Source of the DNA: Porodaedalea pini
Taxonomy: Eukaryota; Basidiomycota; Agaricomycetes; Hymenochaetales; Hymenochaetaceae
Direction: 5' to 3'
NCBI GenBank assembly: GCA_002794775.1
Contig: NBAY01000003.1
Coordinates: forward strand, 1,364,001 to 1,428,000
Length of the DNA: 64,000 nucleotides
The notes under the pieces are model-generated. The model was not told the origin of the DNA, did no database searches, and saw only the letters and a program-made list of their open reading frames with translations. Below, in pieces: positions 44,209 through 55,430 of the stretch; position 1 is the stretch's first letter, and each line of letters opens with the position of its first letter. The position numbers were made by a program, and so were the translations under genes.

Positions 44209-47016
44209 CCATCAGGGCGACTGACCGAGAAGAACAAGGAACTTCAAATCGAGATCTGCTAAAATATAACCAACCGTCTGTACAATACGTAGATGCAAAC
44301 GATGTCGATGGTTTTCCCGATTACGAAGTCCCCACCAGTGTGAATGAGAATAGCGAGTACGAGCAAATGTTCATGAGGGGAACTGGCAGACACCAGCTGG
44401 ACCTCCTCCTGAATGTCGGATGTAATGTGGAGGGTGAGGCGAGGGAGGTGGACATGCATGCCCTTGTAGATTCAGGGTGTACGGGGTCGTGCATTGACAT
44501 GAGGTTCGTCGAGCGCTATGGGTTGGAAACCAAGCAATACATCAGACCCCTTGTGGTGCTCAATGCAGATGGCATGCACAACGAGGCTGGTTTGATCGAG
44601 AGATACGTCGACATCGAGCTAATGATTGGACATCACAAGGAAAGGATCATCCTTGCGGTGATATCCCTGGCATCATCAAATATCTTCCTGGGCTATGACT
44701 GGCTTCAACGCCACAACCCAGAAGTTGACTGGAAGACAGGTTTGATTGAATTCACCCGCTGTCCAGAGGAATGTGTGATCAAGAAAGAGGTTGTGGAAGA
44801 GATGAGGAGGGTGAGAGAGGTGCGAATGGACAAGGCGTCCTGGCCCGCATACCTCAATGACTTTGCTGACGTCTTCAGTGAGAAAGGCTTCGAAAAGCTA
44901 CCAGAACATCACCCCTGGGATCACGTCATTGACTTGAAACCCGACTTCAAGCCTAGCGACTGTAAGATCTATCTGCTGACACCGACAGAACAGGAGTCGC
45001 TGAAGGATTTCCTTGAGGAAAGCCTGAAGTCAGGTCACATACGAAAGTTGATTTTGCCAATGGCATCACCTTTCTTCTTCATCAAGAAGGTTGACAAGTC
45101 TCTACGCCCAATTCAGGACTACTGGAAGCTTAACGAGGGGACAATCAAAAACAAGTACCCTCTCCCCCTCATTGACAAACTTGTCGACAAGGTCAAGAAG
45201 GCGAAGTTCATCACCAAGCTTGACCTTCGCTGGGGATACTACAACATCCAGATCCATGAAGGTGATGAGTGGAAGGCAGCGTTCCACACAAACATGGGTC
45301 TCTTCGAACTGACAGTCATGTTCTTTGGTCTTTGCAATGCACCGGCGATGTTCCAGGCTTTTGTCAACCACATCTTCAAGGGACTGATCTATGATAACTT
45401 GATCATCATCTACCTAGATGACGTACTGATTCTCTCACAAACTCTCAAGGAACATATCGAGATGTCGAGGCACATCCTTCAGATCTTGCGAGAGAACGGC
45501 CTGTACCTGAAACTGGAGAAGTGCGAGTTTGACACCAAGGTTGTGAAGTACCTCGGCCACATTGTTGGTAATGGTGAGATCAGGGCTGACCTGGCAAAGA
45601 TGGAAGCGATCACAGACTGGCCAGCCCCATGAAACCTCAAACAGCTGCAATAATTCCTCAGCATGGGCAACTGGCTGCGACGGTTCATCAAGGACTACAG
45701 CAAGGTAGTCCATCTGCTGACATCACTGACAGGCAAGAAGGACTGGGTATGGGAGACTGAACAGCAGGAGGCGTTCGAGGAGTTGAGATGACGTCTCTGC
45801 TCACCTCCAGTCCTAGCCATCACGAATGATGAGGGCCCTTTCCGTGTTGAAGCGGACTCATCAAACTTCGCACTTGGAGGCGTGTTGTTGCAGAAGCAGG
45901 AAGGCAAGTGGAGGGTAGTCGCCTACAGGTCACAAGTGCTCCTACCGGTGGAACAAAACTACGAGATCTATGACAAGGAGATGCTTGCGATCGTTTCGGC
46001 ACTCAAGGAGTGGAGACAGTACCTTCTCAGCACCCGTCACCCTATCGAGATCTGGTCCGATCATGCCAACCTCACCTACTTCAGGTCAGCACAAAAGCTG
46101 AGCTATCGACAAGCTCACTGGTGGACAGAGCTCGAGGAATTTGACTTCCACCTTGAACACAAATCAGGGAAGATGATGGGCAAGGCAGACCTGCTGTTGT
46201 GCAAGACGGGCTATGACGAAGGCAAGGATGACAATGACGGGGTCGTCTTCATCAAGGAGAAGTGGCTGAACCGAGGAGTGGTGAGGACGTCGCGTGACGA
46301 GTTGTTGGAATGAGTGGGTGATGCGCAGAGGGCGCAGGACAAGTTGGAGAGGCTGACGGGACTGACAGAAGTCAATGGGTTGCAGCGCATGAAAGGCAAG
46401 GTGTACATGCCGTTGACAATGAAGGAAGCGGTGCTGAGGGAATGCCATGACTTGACCCTGGCAGGACACCCTGGATCGTCAAAGATGGTCGAACTGGTAC
46501 GTCAAGATTTCTGGTGGGCGTTGATGTTCTCCAACATCTGAGCGTATGTCTGAGGGTGTGATCGCTGTCAACGAACAAAGGCTCTGAGGGCATCAAGGTC
46601 AAGGCCACTCCACCTGAACGCGGTCCCCGAGAGTCCTTGGGAAATTGTTACAGTCGATCTTGTTGGAGAGCTCCTAGACTTGAAGGGACATAACATGATC
46701 TGCATCGTCATGGATAGATTCTCGAAGCAGATGCATGCGATCCTGATGACGACAAAGCTGTCAGTGGAAGGCATGGCTCAGTTGTACCGCAACCACGTCT
46801 TCTGCCTCCACGGCCTACCGAAGAAGATCATCCATGACTGTGGCACGCAGTTCGATGTGTCGATGATGAAGGAGCTATACAAACTCCTACACATTGAAGG
46901 CAACCTGTCAACAGCATATCACCTGCAGACGGACGGTCAGACTGAATGCGTTAACCAAGAGCTCGAACAGTACCTTAGGCTCTTCGTTAACCATCAACAA
47001 TCGGACTGGAAGGACT
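44184..47016 (+). pseudogene. Element A pol, first part (protease, RT, RNase H, integrase)
   Basis: Frame -1 relative to gag, opening at the GGGTTTT heptamer at 44184-44190. Protease: HALVDSGCTGSCID. RT: KSLRPIQDYWKLNEGTIKNK, FITKLDLRWGYYNIQIH, FGLCNAPAMFQAFVNHIF and IIYLDDVLILS with an intact YLDD. RNase H: VEADSSNFALGGVLLQKQEG (Glu/Ala changes at the first position) and LEHKSGKMMGKADLL. Integrase: ECHDLTLAGHPGSSKMVELV, GCDRCQRTKAL, DRFSKQMHAI and HDCGTQFD. Stops at 45630, 45651, 45789, 46311 and 46539 prevent translation. The gene is cut at the codon for DWKD by element B. Confidence 0.88.
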
Positions 47017-47454
47017 TGTTAGGTGGGAGTCTGGGAGACGACTCGGACTGGGCAGGCCTTGGCTGACTGTTGTCTGGGACGTGCTATACTTGAGCGGGGA
47101 CTCGGGACACGCTATACTCAGGCTAGGTCGTCACGGAGGTAAGAGGATTAATACAATATACTCTACTACAGGAGGGGGACGCGGTCTCACCTAGGTTGTC
47201 ACGGAGGTAAGAGGAAAAGCAGAACAGGTGTTCAGATGCGATTCCTCTTCCTTATATACAGTGATCACCTTGTGAGAACCAGTTGCCCCATTGTCTAGGA
47301 TTATATAATGGGAGCGGAATGGAATGAATGAAGGTCATGTGAAGGGAGTGTGGGAAATGATTGAAAAGATGATTAATTATAATGGAAAGGAGCGATTAAA
47401 AGAAAAGAAATGATAAAAGGCAATTAAAAGAAGGGAAAAGTTCAAGTCCTGACA
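47017..47454 (-). repeat. 3' LTR of element B
   Basis: 438 bp, nearly identical to the 5' LTR. The purine tract GAGGGGGGGTAA precedes it on the minus strand. Confidence 0.95.
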
Positions 47455-50400
47455 TTACCCCCCCTCAAGGTTGGGTGTCCCGACCAACCAAGATCGTGGT
47501 CATCTGGCTCGGTGTCGACGAAGAGTGGACAGAGTCGTTGGTGAGGAATGTCGAGTTTTCGAGGAGCGCCGAGGTGTTTCTGATAGAACTCAGCGATCGC
47601 CTCCTTTGCGTTCTCACCAAAGTCCGTCTCAGGCTGCCAAGTTGGTTCATTGTATCCGACCCACTTGATGAGGTACTGCAGTTTTCCTCAATGCAGACAT
47701 GAGTTGATGACCTCCTTGACCTCGTATTCTTCCTCATTGTCAACAATCTCCGGTGGTGGCGGTGGCTGCTGTTTCTGGCCTTCGAAGGCTGGTTCAACAG
47801 CGGGTTTTAGTAGAGCTTCATTGAAGATGGGGTGGACCTTTTTCCATCGCCTTGGGAGCTTGAGCTTGTACGCACTTGCTCCCACCTTGTCGACAACGTC
47901 GAAGGGACCATACCACTTGTCAGCAAGCTTCTTCATTGGTGAGTCTGTACTGATGTTTCATCCATTGAGGAAGACCTTGTCGCCAGCCTGGTACTCCATT
48001 GATGTTCCTGCCATCTGGTCATGGTAGCGCTTCATGTCCTCTGCTGCCTTGACCAGGTTGTCCTTTGCAACACGATGAGTCTCCTTGATGTGCTTCGTGA
48101 ATTCTTCTGCTGACATGTTGGCAGAGGAAGTTCGTACTGCATCGAAGCTCATAGGGTGACGTCCAGTGTTCACGTAGAAGGGAGACATCTTTGTCGCCAA
48201 GTGTTCACGGTTGTTGTATGCAAATTCTGCGAGGGGGAGCCAGTCCTTCCAGTCCGATTGTCGATGGTTAACGAAGAGTCTAAGGTACTGTTCAAGCTCT
48301 TGGTTAACACATTCAGTCTGACCGTCCGTCTGCAGGTGATATGCCATCGATGGGTTGCCTTCAATGTGCAGGAGTTTGTATAGCTCCTTCATCATCGATG
48401 CGTCGAACTGCGTGCCACGGTCATGGATGATCTTCTTTGATAGACCGTGGAGGTGGAAGATGTGATCGCGGTACAACTGAGCCATGCCTTCCGCTGACAG
48501 CTTGGTCGTTGTCGGGATTGCGTGCATCTGCTTCAAGAATCTATCCACAACGACGCAGATCGTGTTATGTCCCTTCGAGTCTGGGAGCTCTCCAATGAGA
48601 TTGACCGTAACAATTTCCCAAGGACCTTCAGGGACTGCGTTCGGGTGAAGTGGCCTTAACCTCGATGTTCTCAGAGCCTTTGTTCGCTGACAACGATCAC
48701 ATCCTCGGACATACACTCAGACGTCAGAGAACATCAACGCCCACCAGAAGTCTCGCCGGACAAGCTCCACCATTTTCGATGCTCCTGGATGCCCAGCCAG
48801 TACTGAGTCGTGACACTCCTGCAACACAGATTCCTTTATCGTCGACGGGATGTATACCTTGCCCTTCATCCGCCACAAACCGTCAACCTCCACCATCCCT
48901 GTCGGCCTCTCCGACTCGTGTTGCGCCCTCTGCGCTTCGCCTACTCTGTCTAACACCTCATCACATGACGTCCTCACCACTCCATGATTCAGCCACTTCT
49001 CCTTGATGAACACGACACCGTCGTTGTCATCCTTGCCCTCATCATAGCCAGTTTTATGCGACAGTAAGTCCGCCTTGCCCATCATCTTCCCCGACTTGTG
49101 CTCAAGGTGGAAGTTGAATTCCTCGAGCTCTGTTCACCAGCGAGCTTGTCGATAGCTCAGCTTCTGCGCCAACTTGAAGTAAGTAAGGTTGGTGTGATCG
49201 GACCAGATTTCGATAGGGTGATGGGCGCCGAGAAGGTACTGTCTCCACTCCTTGAGTGCCGAAACGATCGCAAGCATCTCCTTGTCATAGATCTCGTAGT
49301 TTTGTTCCACCGGTAGGAGCACTTGTGACCTGTAGGCGACTACCCTCCACTTGCCTTCCTGCTTCTGCAACAACACACCTCCAAGTGCGAAGTTTGATGA
49401 GTCCACTTCAACATGGAAAGGGCCCTCATCGTTCACAATGGCCAGGACTGGAGGTGAGCAGAGATGTCGTCTCAACTCCTCGAACACTTCCTGCTGTTCG
49501 GTCTCCCATACCCAGTCCTTCTTGCCTGTCAGCGACATCAGCAGATGGACTACCTTGCTGTAGTCCTTGATGAACCGTCGCAGCCAGTTGCCCATGCCGA
49601 GGAATTGTTGCAGCTGTTTGAGGTTTCGTGGGACTGGCCAGTCTGTGATCGCTGCTGTCTTCGCCAGGTCAGCCCTGATCTCACCATTACCAACAATGTG
49701 GCCAAGGTACTTCACAACTTTGGCGTTGAACTCGCATTTCTCCGGTTTCAGGTACAGGCCGTTCTCTTGCAAGATCTGAAGGACACGTCTCGACGTCTCG
49801 ATATGTTCCTCAAGAGTTTGCGAGAGAATCAGTATGTCGTTGAGGTAGACGATGATCAAGTTGTCATAGATCAATCCCTTGAAGATGTGGTTGACAAAAG
49901 CCTGGAACGTCGCCAGTGCATTGCAAAGACCGAAGAACATGACTGTCGGTTCAAAAAGACCCATGTTCATGTGGAACACTGCCTTCCATTCATTGCCTTC
50001 TTGGATTCGGACATTGTAGTATCCCCAGCGAAGATCAAGTTTGGTGATGAACTTTGCCTTCTTGACCTTGTCGACCAGTTCGTCGATGAGGGGGAGAGGA
50101 TACTTGTTCTTGATTGTGCCATCATTGAGTTTATGGTAGTCCTGGATCGGGCATAGCAATTTGTCGGCCTTCTTAATAAAAAAGAAGGGCGACGCCATTG
50201 GTGATATCGACTTTTGTATGCGGCCCGACTTCAAGTTCTCTTTGAGGAAGTCCTTTAGCGATTGCTGTTCCGTTGGTGTCAGCAGATAGATCTTGCAGTC
50301 GCTAGGCTTGAAGTCGGGTTTCAAGTCGATGACGTGATCTCAGGGGCAATGTTCCGATAGCTTCTCAAAGCCTTTCTCACTGAAGACGTCGGCAAAGTCG

Positions 50401-51074
50401 TTGAGATATGCGGGCCAGGACGCCTTGTCCATTTGCACCTCTCTCACCCTCCTTGTCTCCTCCACACCCTCCTTCTTGATCACGCACTCCTCTGGACAAC
50501 GGGTGAATTCAATCGAACCCGTCTTCCAGTTGACCTCCGGGTTGTGGCGTCGAAGCCAGTCATAGCCCAGGAAGATGTTTGACAATGCCAGGGATGTCAC
50601 TGCAAGGACGATCCTTTCCTTGTGATGTCCAATCATTAGTTTGACATCGACATATTTCTCAATCAAACCGGCCTCATTGTGCGTGCCATCTGCATTGAGC
50701 ACTGCAAGGGGTCTGATGTATCACTTGGTTTCCAACCCATAGCATTTGACGAACCTCACGTCAATGCATGATCCCGTACACCCTGAATCCACGAGCGCAT
50801 GCGCATCTACCTCCCTTGTCTCACCCTCCACGTTACATCCAACGTTCAGGAGGAGGTCCAGCTGGCGTCTGCCAGTTCCCCTCATGAACAATTGCTCGTA
50901 CTTGCTTTTCTTATTCACACTGGTGGGGACTTCGTAATCGGGAAAACCATCGACGTCATTTGCATCTACGTATTGTACAGACGGTTGGTTATATTTTATT
51001 GAGTCCAGATACGAAGCCCCTTGTTCTTCTTGGTCAGTCGCCCTGATGGCTACGCCTGACCACTCGCAAAACCC
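47455..51074 (-). pseudogene. Element B pol (protease to chromodomain)
   Basis: Opens by -1 shift at AAAACCC 51068-51074 (GGGTTTT on the coding strand). Protease HALVDSGCTGSCIDV; RT through KADKLLCPIQDYHKLNDGT, KLDLRWGYYNVRIQ, FGLCNALATFQAF and IIVYLNDILILS, where the usual YLDD is YLND. RNase H VEVDSSNFALGGVLLQKQEG. Integrase has GCDRCQRTKALRTSRLRPLH, VDRFLKQMHAIPTTTKLS, HDRGTQFDASMMKELY and TECVNQELEQYLRLF. GPY region ADKWYGPFDVVDKVGASAYK and chromodomain LQYLIKW-like end. Few stops (near 50703, 50339, 49135, 48717, 47958, 47688), most of them TGA. Confidence 0.87.
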
Positions 51075-52301
51075 TGTGAGTCGATGACCTCTTCGTCATC
51101 TCCTTCCTCCTCCACATAGTCCTCCACTGTCGCCTTTCGAGTGTCTACGACTTCCTCGAATGCTGATTCCTTCATTGCCCCTAGCTCATCAGCGAGGAGG
51201 TGACGTTTGCCGGGTGCCATCATCTGCAGCATATGCTGCATGATCGTCTTCCCCTGTGGGCATGCGTCCTTGAAGTGACCGAGCTGGCCACAGATCCAGC
51301 ACGTGCATTGGCATTGCGCCTCATTCATTGAGACGTCCATCAGCTGGCCGGCACCTCCAAAGGTAACGCTAGTTGCATCGCATTTGTTGACATGGGGGGT
51401 GGCCATCTGATGGCGAGCCGGGGGTGCCTGTTGTTGCTGTTGACGTGGTGGAGGTGGGAATGCACGACCTCACTGGATTGCGCGGATTTGCTGTTTGCCT
51501 CGGTCAATCTCAATGGCCTTCTTCTTCCAGTCATCATATGTTGTCAGAACTGGCATCGACCTCAACACTCCATGCACCACCTCTATGTTCATCGCCCTCT
51601 TCAGGCAGTCGCAGATGATGCTGTCATCTGTCAGCCCTGCTCTCGTGATGACGACATCAAGGTCCTGGAAGAATTCATCGGTGGTGAGATCTTTCTGAAC
51701 CTTGGTTCAGAACTTTGCCAGCGCCTTTTCCTTCCAGTTTGGATCGTCGAACAAAGCGTCTAGGTGCTCTTGAAACCTCGTCCAACTGTCTGTGAAGGTC
51801 ATGATGCCCGCTGTCATCGACTCCTCCACATAATTCTGCGCCCACATCGCCGCATTGCCTCCCTTCAAGTAGGAGAGAGCAACGTATATCTTACTCTCCG
51901 ACGTGGGGTATTGATTCAGGTTTGTGGAGACAAAAAGGAGGACCTCGCGTTTGAAGTCTAGATAGTCGTTGCCGCCAGTGAATTCATGTGGCCGGGCAAT
52001 GTCGATGTTGGGGGTCGGGGGGTTAGCTGCAGCGACCGGTGCTGGGGCATTGTTCACCTGATGGGCAAAGGTGCCTGCAACGATTGCTGCGATCTGCTCC
52101 ATCTGCTGCTGGGTGAAGCCTCCTGTCAACATTTCTGGTTCGGGCTCGGTGTCGAGGGTTCAGGGGGGTTGGGGGTGACAGGTCCCTATTGGTCTCCCAG
52201 TATGGACCTGGAGTTGGTGGTAGGTTGGCAGTAGTCGTGGACGGTGCAGGTGACAATGGGATGGCTGGGGGCCACCTAGCTCTCCTTCCTTCTTCATTCA
52301 T
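51050..52301 (-). pseudogene. Element B gag
   Basis: Minus strand from ATG 52301: MNEEGRRARWPPAIPLSPAP, a Pro-rich part, TQQQMEQIAAIVAGTFAHQV, EFTGGNDYLDFKREVLLFVS, then the intact knuckle CWICGQLGHFKDACPQG and the tail VIDSQGFASGQA. A TGA at 51707-51709 sits at the same place as in A (KF-stop-TKVQKD). Frame changes occur near 52140 and 51430. Confidence 0.85.
51068..51074 (-). promoter_or_regulatory. Candidate -1 frameshift heptamer, element B gag-pol
   Basis: GGGTTTT on the coding strand in the context DSQ-G-F-A-S-G, as in element A. Confidence 0.6.
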
Positions 52302-52838
52302 CGAATACCAGCTATGCGGATCTCACTCCACCAGATCTTGTGTGTAACACCGCTATTGTTGGTCGCAATGTAGCTTGGTCGGTCTGGATCCCAACGGGCT
52401 GACGCAGGAAGGGCCGTTGCTGTTCGTCAGTGAGATCTATCTTGATGACAGTGGAGGAACAGGGATCGGTTGTGCATTCAAACTGGGGTTACGCCAACGT
52501 TGAACGGGTTCATCAGTGAAGTTGATGATGAGACGGAAGGACGTGGCAGAGATAACAATCGACAATGACATTGATGACTGAACACGTAACATCACCCACG
52601 TCCAGGTCAAGTGGCTCCTCCACCAAAGGGAGATGTGGAGAGCCAGGGTTGGGGAAAGTTGGTTGAGAGGTTTTCGTAATACACGAACATCTGAAAACGT
52701 CCAGGCAGGGTTGAGGGTTGTCGTTTAGGGGATTTACACGTCAAGTCCGTTGAGGGGAGCACTCCTCTAGACTGAGTGAAGGCGAGTCGGCAGCGACGAC
52801 GTACGCTGGGGATGAGCCTGGGTGGGGTTCTGCTTTTA

Positions 52839-53276
52839 TGTTAGGCGGGAGTCTGGGAGACAACTCGGACTGGGCAGGCCTTGGCTGACTGTTGTCTGGG
52901 ACGTGCTATACTTGAGCAGGGACTCGGGACATGCTATACTCAGGCTAGGTCGTCACGGAGGTAAGAGGATTAATACAATATACTCTACTACAGGAGGGGG
53001 ACGCGGTCTCACCTAGGTCGTCACGGAGGTAAGAGGAAAAGCAGAACAGGTGTTCAGATGCGATTCCTCTTCCTTATATACAGTGATCACCTTGTGAGAA
53101 CCAGTTGCCCCATTGTCTAGGATTATATAATGGGAGCGGAATGGAATGAATGAAGGTCATGTGAAGGGAGTGTGGGAAATGATTGAAAAGATGATTAATT
53201 ATAATGGCAAGGAGCGATTAAAAGAAAAGAAATGATAAAAGACAATTAAAAGAAGGGAAAAGTTCGAGTCCTGACA
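52839..53276 (-). repeat. 5' LTR of element B
   Basis: Reverse-oriented LTR: on the minus strand TGTCAGGACTCG...CCGCCTAACA. TATA-like TGTATATAAGG lies near 53075. Confidence 0.95.
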
Positions 53277-53281
53277 GGACT

Positions 53282-54058
53282 GGCTCCCCCTCACAGAATT
53301 CGCATACAACAACCACGAACACTCGGCGACAAAGATGTCTCCCTTCTACGCGAACACCGGACGTCACCCTATGAGCTTCGACGCAGTACGAACTTCCTCT
53401 GCCAACATGTCAGTGGAAGAATTCACGAAGCACATCAAGGAGACTCATCGTGTTGCGAAGGACAACCTGGTCAAGGCAGTGGAGGACATGAAGCACTACC
53501 ATGACTGAACGGCAGGAACATCGGTGAAGTACCAGGCTGGCGACAAGGTCTTCCTCAATGGATGAAACATCAGTACAGACTCACCAATAAAGAAGCTTGC
53601 TGACAAGTGGTATGGTCCCTTTGACATTGTCGACAAGGTGGGAGCAAGTGTGTACAAGCTCAAGCTCCTAAAGCGATGGAAAAAGGTCCACCCCGTCTTC
53701 AACAAAGCTCTACTAAAGCCTGCTGTTGAACCAGCCTTCGAAGGCCAGAAATAGCAGTCACCACCACCACCGGAGATTGTCGACAATGAGGAAGAATACG
53801 AGGTCAAGGAGGTCATCGACTCACGTCTGCATTGAGGAAAACTGCAGTACCTCGTCAAGTGGGTCGGATACAACGAACCAACTTGGCAGCCTGAGACGGA
53901 CTTCAGTGAGAACGCAAAGGAGGCGATCACTGAGTTCTATCAGAAACACCCTGGCGCTCCTCGAAAACTTGACATTCCTCGCCAACGACTCTGTCCACTC
54001 TTCATCGACACCGAGCCAGACGACCACGATCTTGGTTGGTCGGGACACCCAACCTTGA
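53282..54058 (+). pseudogene. Element A pol, last part (integrase end, chromodomain)
   Basis: Continues in frame after element B (WLPLTEFAYNNHEHSATKMS). Includes the GPY-like ADKWYGPFDIVDKVGASVYK and a chromodomain (EEEYEVKEVIDSRLH, then GKLQYLVKWVGYNEPTWQPE). TGA codons at 53563 and 53833 are shared with element B. The end is GHPTLRGG just before the purine tract. Confidence 0.88.
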
Positions 54059-54069
54059 GGGGGGGGTAA

Positions 54070-55430
54070 TGTCAGGACTCGAACTTTTCCCTTCTTTTAT
54101 TTTCCTTTTTATCATTTCTTTTCTTTTAATCGCTCCTTTTCATTATAATTAATCATCTTTTTCAATCATTTCCCACACTCTTTTCACATGACCTTCATTT
54201 GTTCCATTCTGTTTGCTTAGGTAACATTAGGTAATATAGTCTCATGGTGTAGATCCTGACTTAGGGGTGTCTGGGATCAGTGGTCCTTTTGGGGATGTGA
54301 TTGCGTTGTTCTGGGAAGTTAGGGGTTGACTGCGGTGAGATCACTCGATATACCGGTACGCGTCGGTATGCTTCGGTACGCACCGGTACACGTCGATATC
54401 GAGAACTAAGGTTGGGAACTCCTGTCGGGTCTGTACTTGACCGGCATGGAGTCGGTACACACGGGTAATCAACACCAGTGCGATGTGATCATGACAAGCG
54501 ACAAGGTTCGAGTTATGGAGTAAGAGACGAGAGACAGTTTCGAGAGACGAGATGCTAAGACAAAGATGGAACGACTACGGGTTTTATGAGAACTAAGACG
54601 GGTTGCACTCAAGTTACCCTATCTGAGGGAGACTCTGCGGTAGAACTGACCTGTCCTCTACCTACGACATGGGGTGCCTATATACTAAGTCCAAAGATCT
54701 ATCTACAGTTAATAATTTCCATATGGGCATAATGTGCATATCAGTTGAAACATAGAGACGTCGAAAGGAAAAGTCATAGGCCATAGAGGCGTGCATAGAG
54801 AGCATAGAAATCAGAAGAACATAGGAAAAACATAAATCATAATGAAGAAAAATGTCCGCATCACGTCCGACCATACCAGTGCTCCACCAGAACTCCGATC
54901 GTCCAATCGGTACGTGGCTCCTGTTGTCAGACAGCAGTCCGGTACGCGTCTTGGCTGTATGCTCCATGTGACCGCATCCCTAATCGTTCAGATAAGATCT
55001 TCGGTACATTCCGTCATGCATTTGGAGGTCTCAGAACGTGTTGCTGACGTGATCGTGAGGTTCTGATTCGAAACCGGACTGATCGGATTGAGTCCGGTAC
55101 TGATCGGTACGTGTCAGAACCAGTTCTCGAGTGCTTCTGGAGTGATCAGCGGTGATGGGACAATCAGCATGGCTCTACAATGGTCATCACTATATAAGGT
55201 CTCAGGAATTGCATGAACTCCTTGTTCTGCTTTTCCTCTTACCTCCATGATGACCTAGGTGAGACTCGTCCCCCTTGTATTAGTTTAGTCTTGTATTAAT
55301 CCTCTTACCTCCGCGACAACCTAGCCTGAGTATAGCATGCCCTGAGTCCCCGCTCGAGTACAGCACATCCCAGACAACAGTCAGCCGAGGCCTGCCCAGT
55401 CTGAGTCATCTCCCAGACTCCCACCTAACA
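54070..55430 (+). repeat. 3' LTR of element A, split by a solo LTR
   Basis: 54070-54247 and 55184-55430 together make 425 bp, the same length as the 5' LTR and nearly identical to it. Confidence 0.93.
54248..55179. mobile_element. Solo LTR (932 bp) in the 3' LTR of A
   Basis: Begins TGTAGATCCTGAC, ends GGCTCTACA, and is flanked by the 4-bp duplication ATGG (54244-54247, 55180-55183). It holds repeated GGTACGCGTCGGTA-like motifs (54355-54400) and no gene. Confidence 0.88.

Larger units (their letters stand above)
47017..53276 (-). mobile_element. Gypsy/chromovirus LTR retrotransposon B, inverted inside A
   Basis: 6260 bp, bounded by two 438-bp LTRs in reverse orientation and the 5-bp duplication GGACT (47012-47016, 53277-53281), which lies inside the integrase gene of A. 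Same gene order as A and closely similar proteins, but the LTRs differ from those of A in their central U3 part, so B is a related subfamily. Confidence 0.95.
41922..55430 (+). mobile_element. Gypsy/chromovirus LTR retrotransposon A (nested host copy)
   Basis: Bounded by 425-bp LTRs and the 5-bp duplication CAAGC at 41917-41921 and 55431-55435. Interrupted by element B at 47016/53277 and by a solo LTR in its 3' LTR; without these it is about 6.3 kb. Order gag, protease, RT, RNase H, integrase, chromodomain defines a Gypsy chromovirus. A purine tract (GAGGGGGGGGTAA) precedes the 3' LTR. The sequence after the 5' LTR (TAAAAGCAGAACC) lacks the usual TGG of a tRNA primer site. Confidence 0.93.

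Noticed and set aside
47471..47797. Separate small genes inside element B near its 3' LTR
   Set aside because: They are opposite-strand or shifted readings of the pol chromodomain end.
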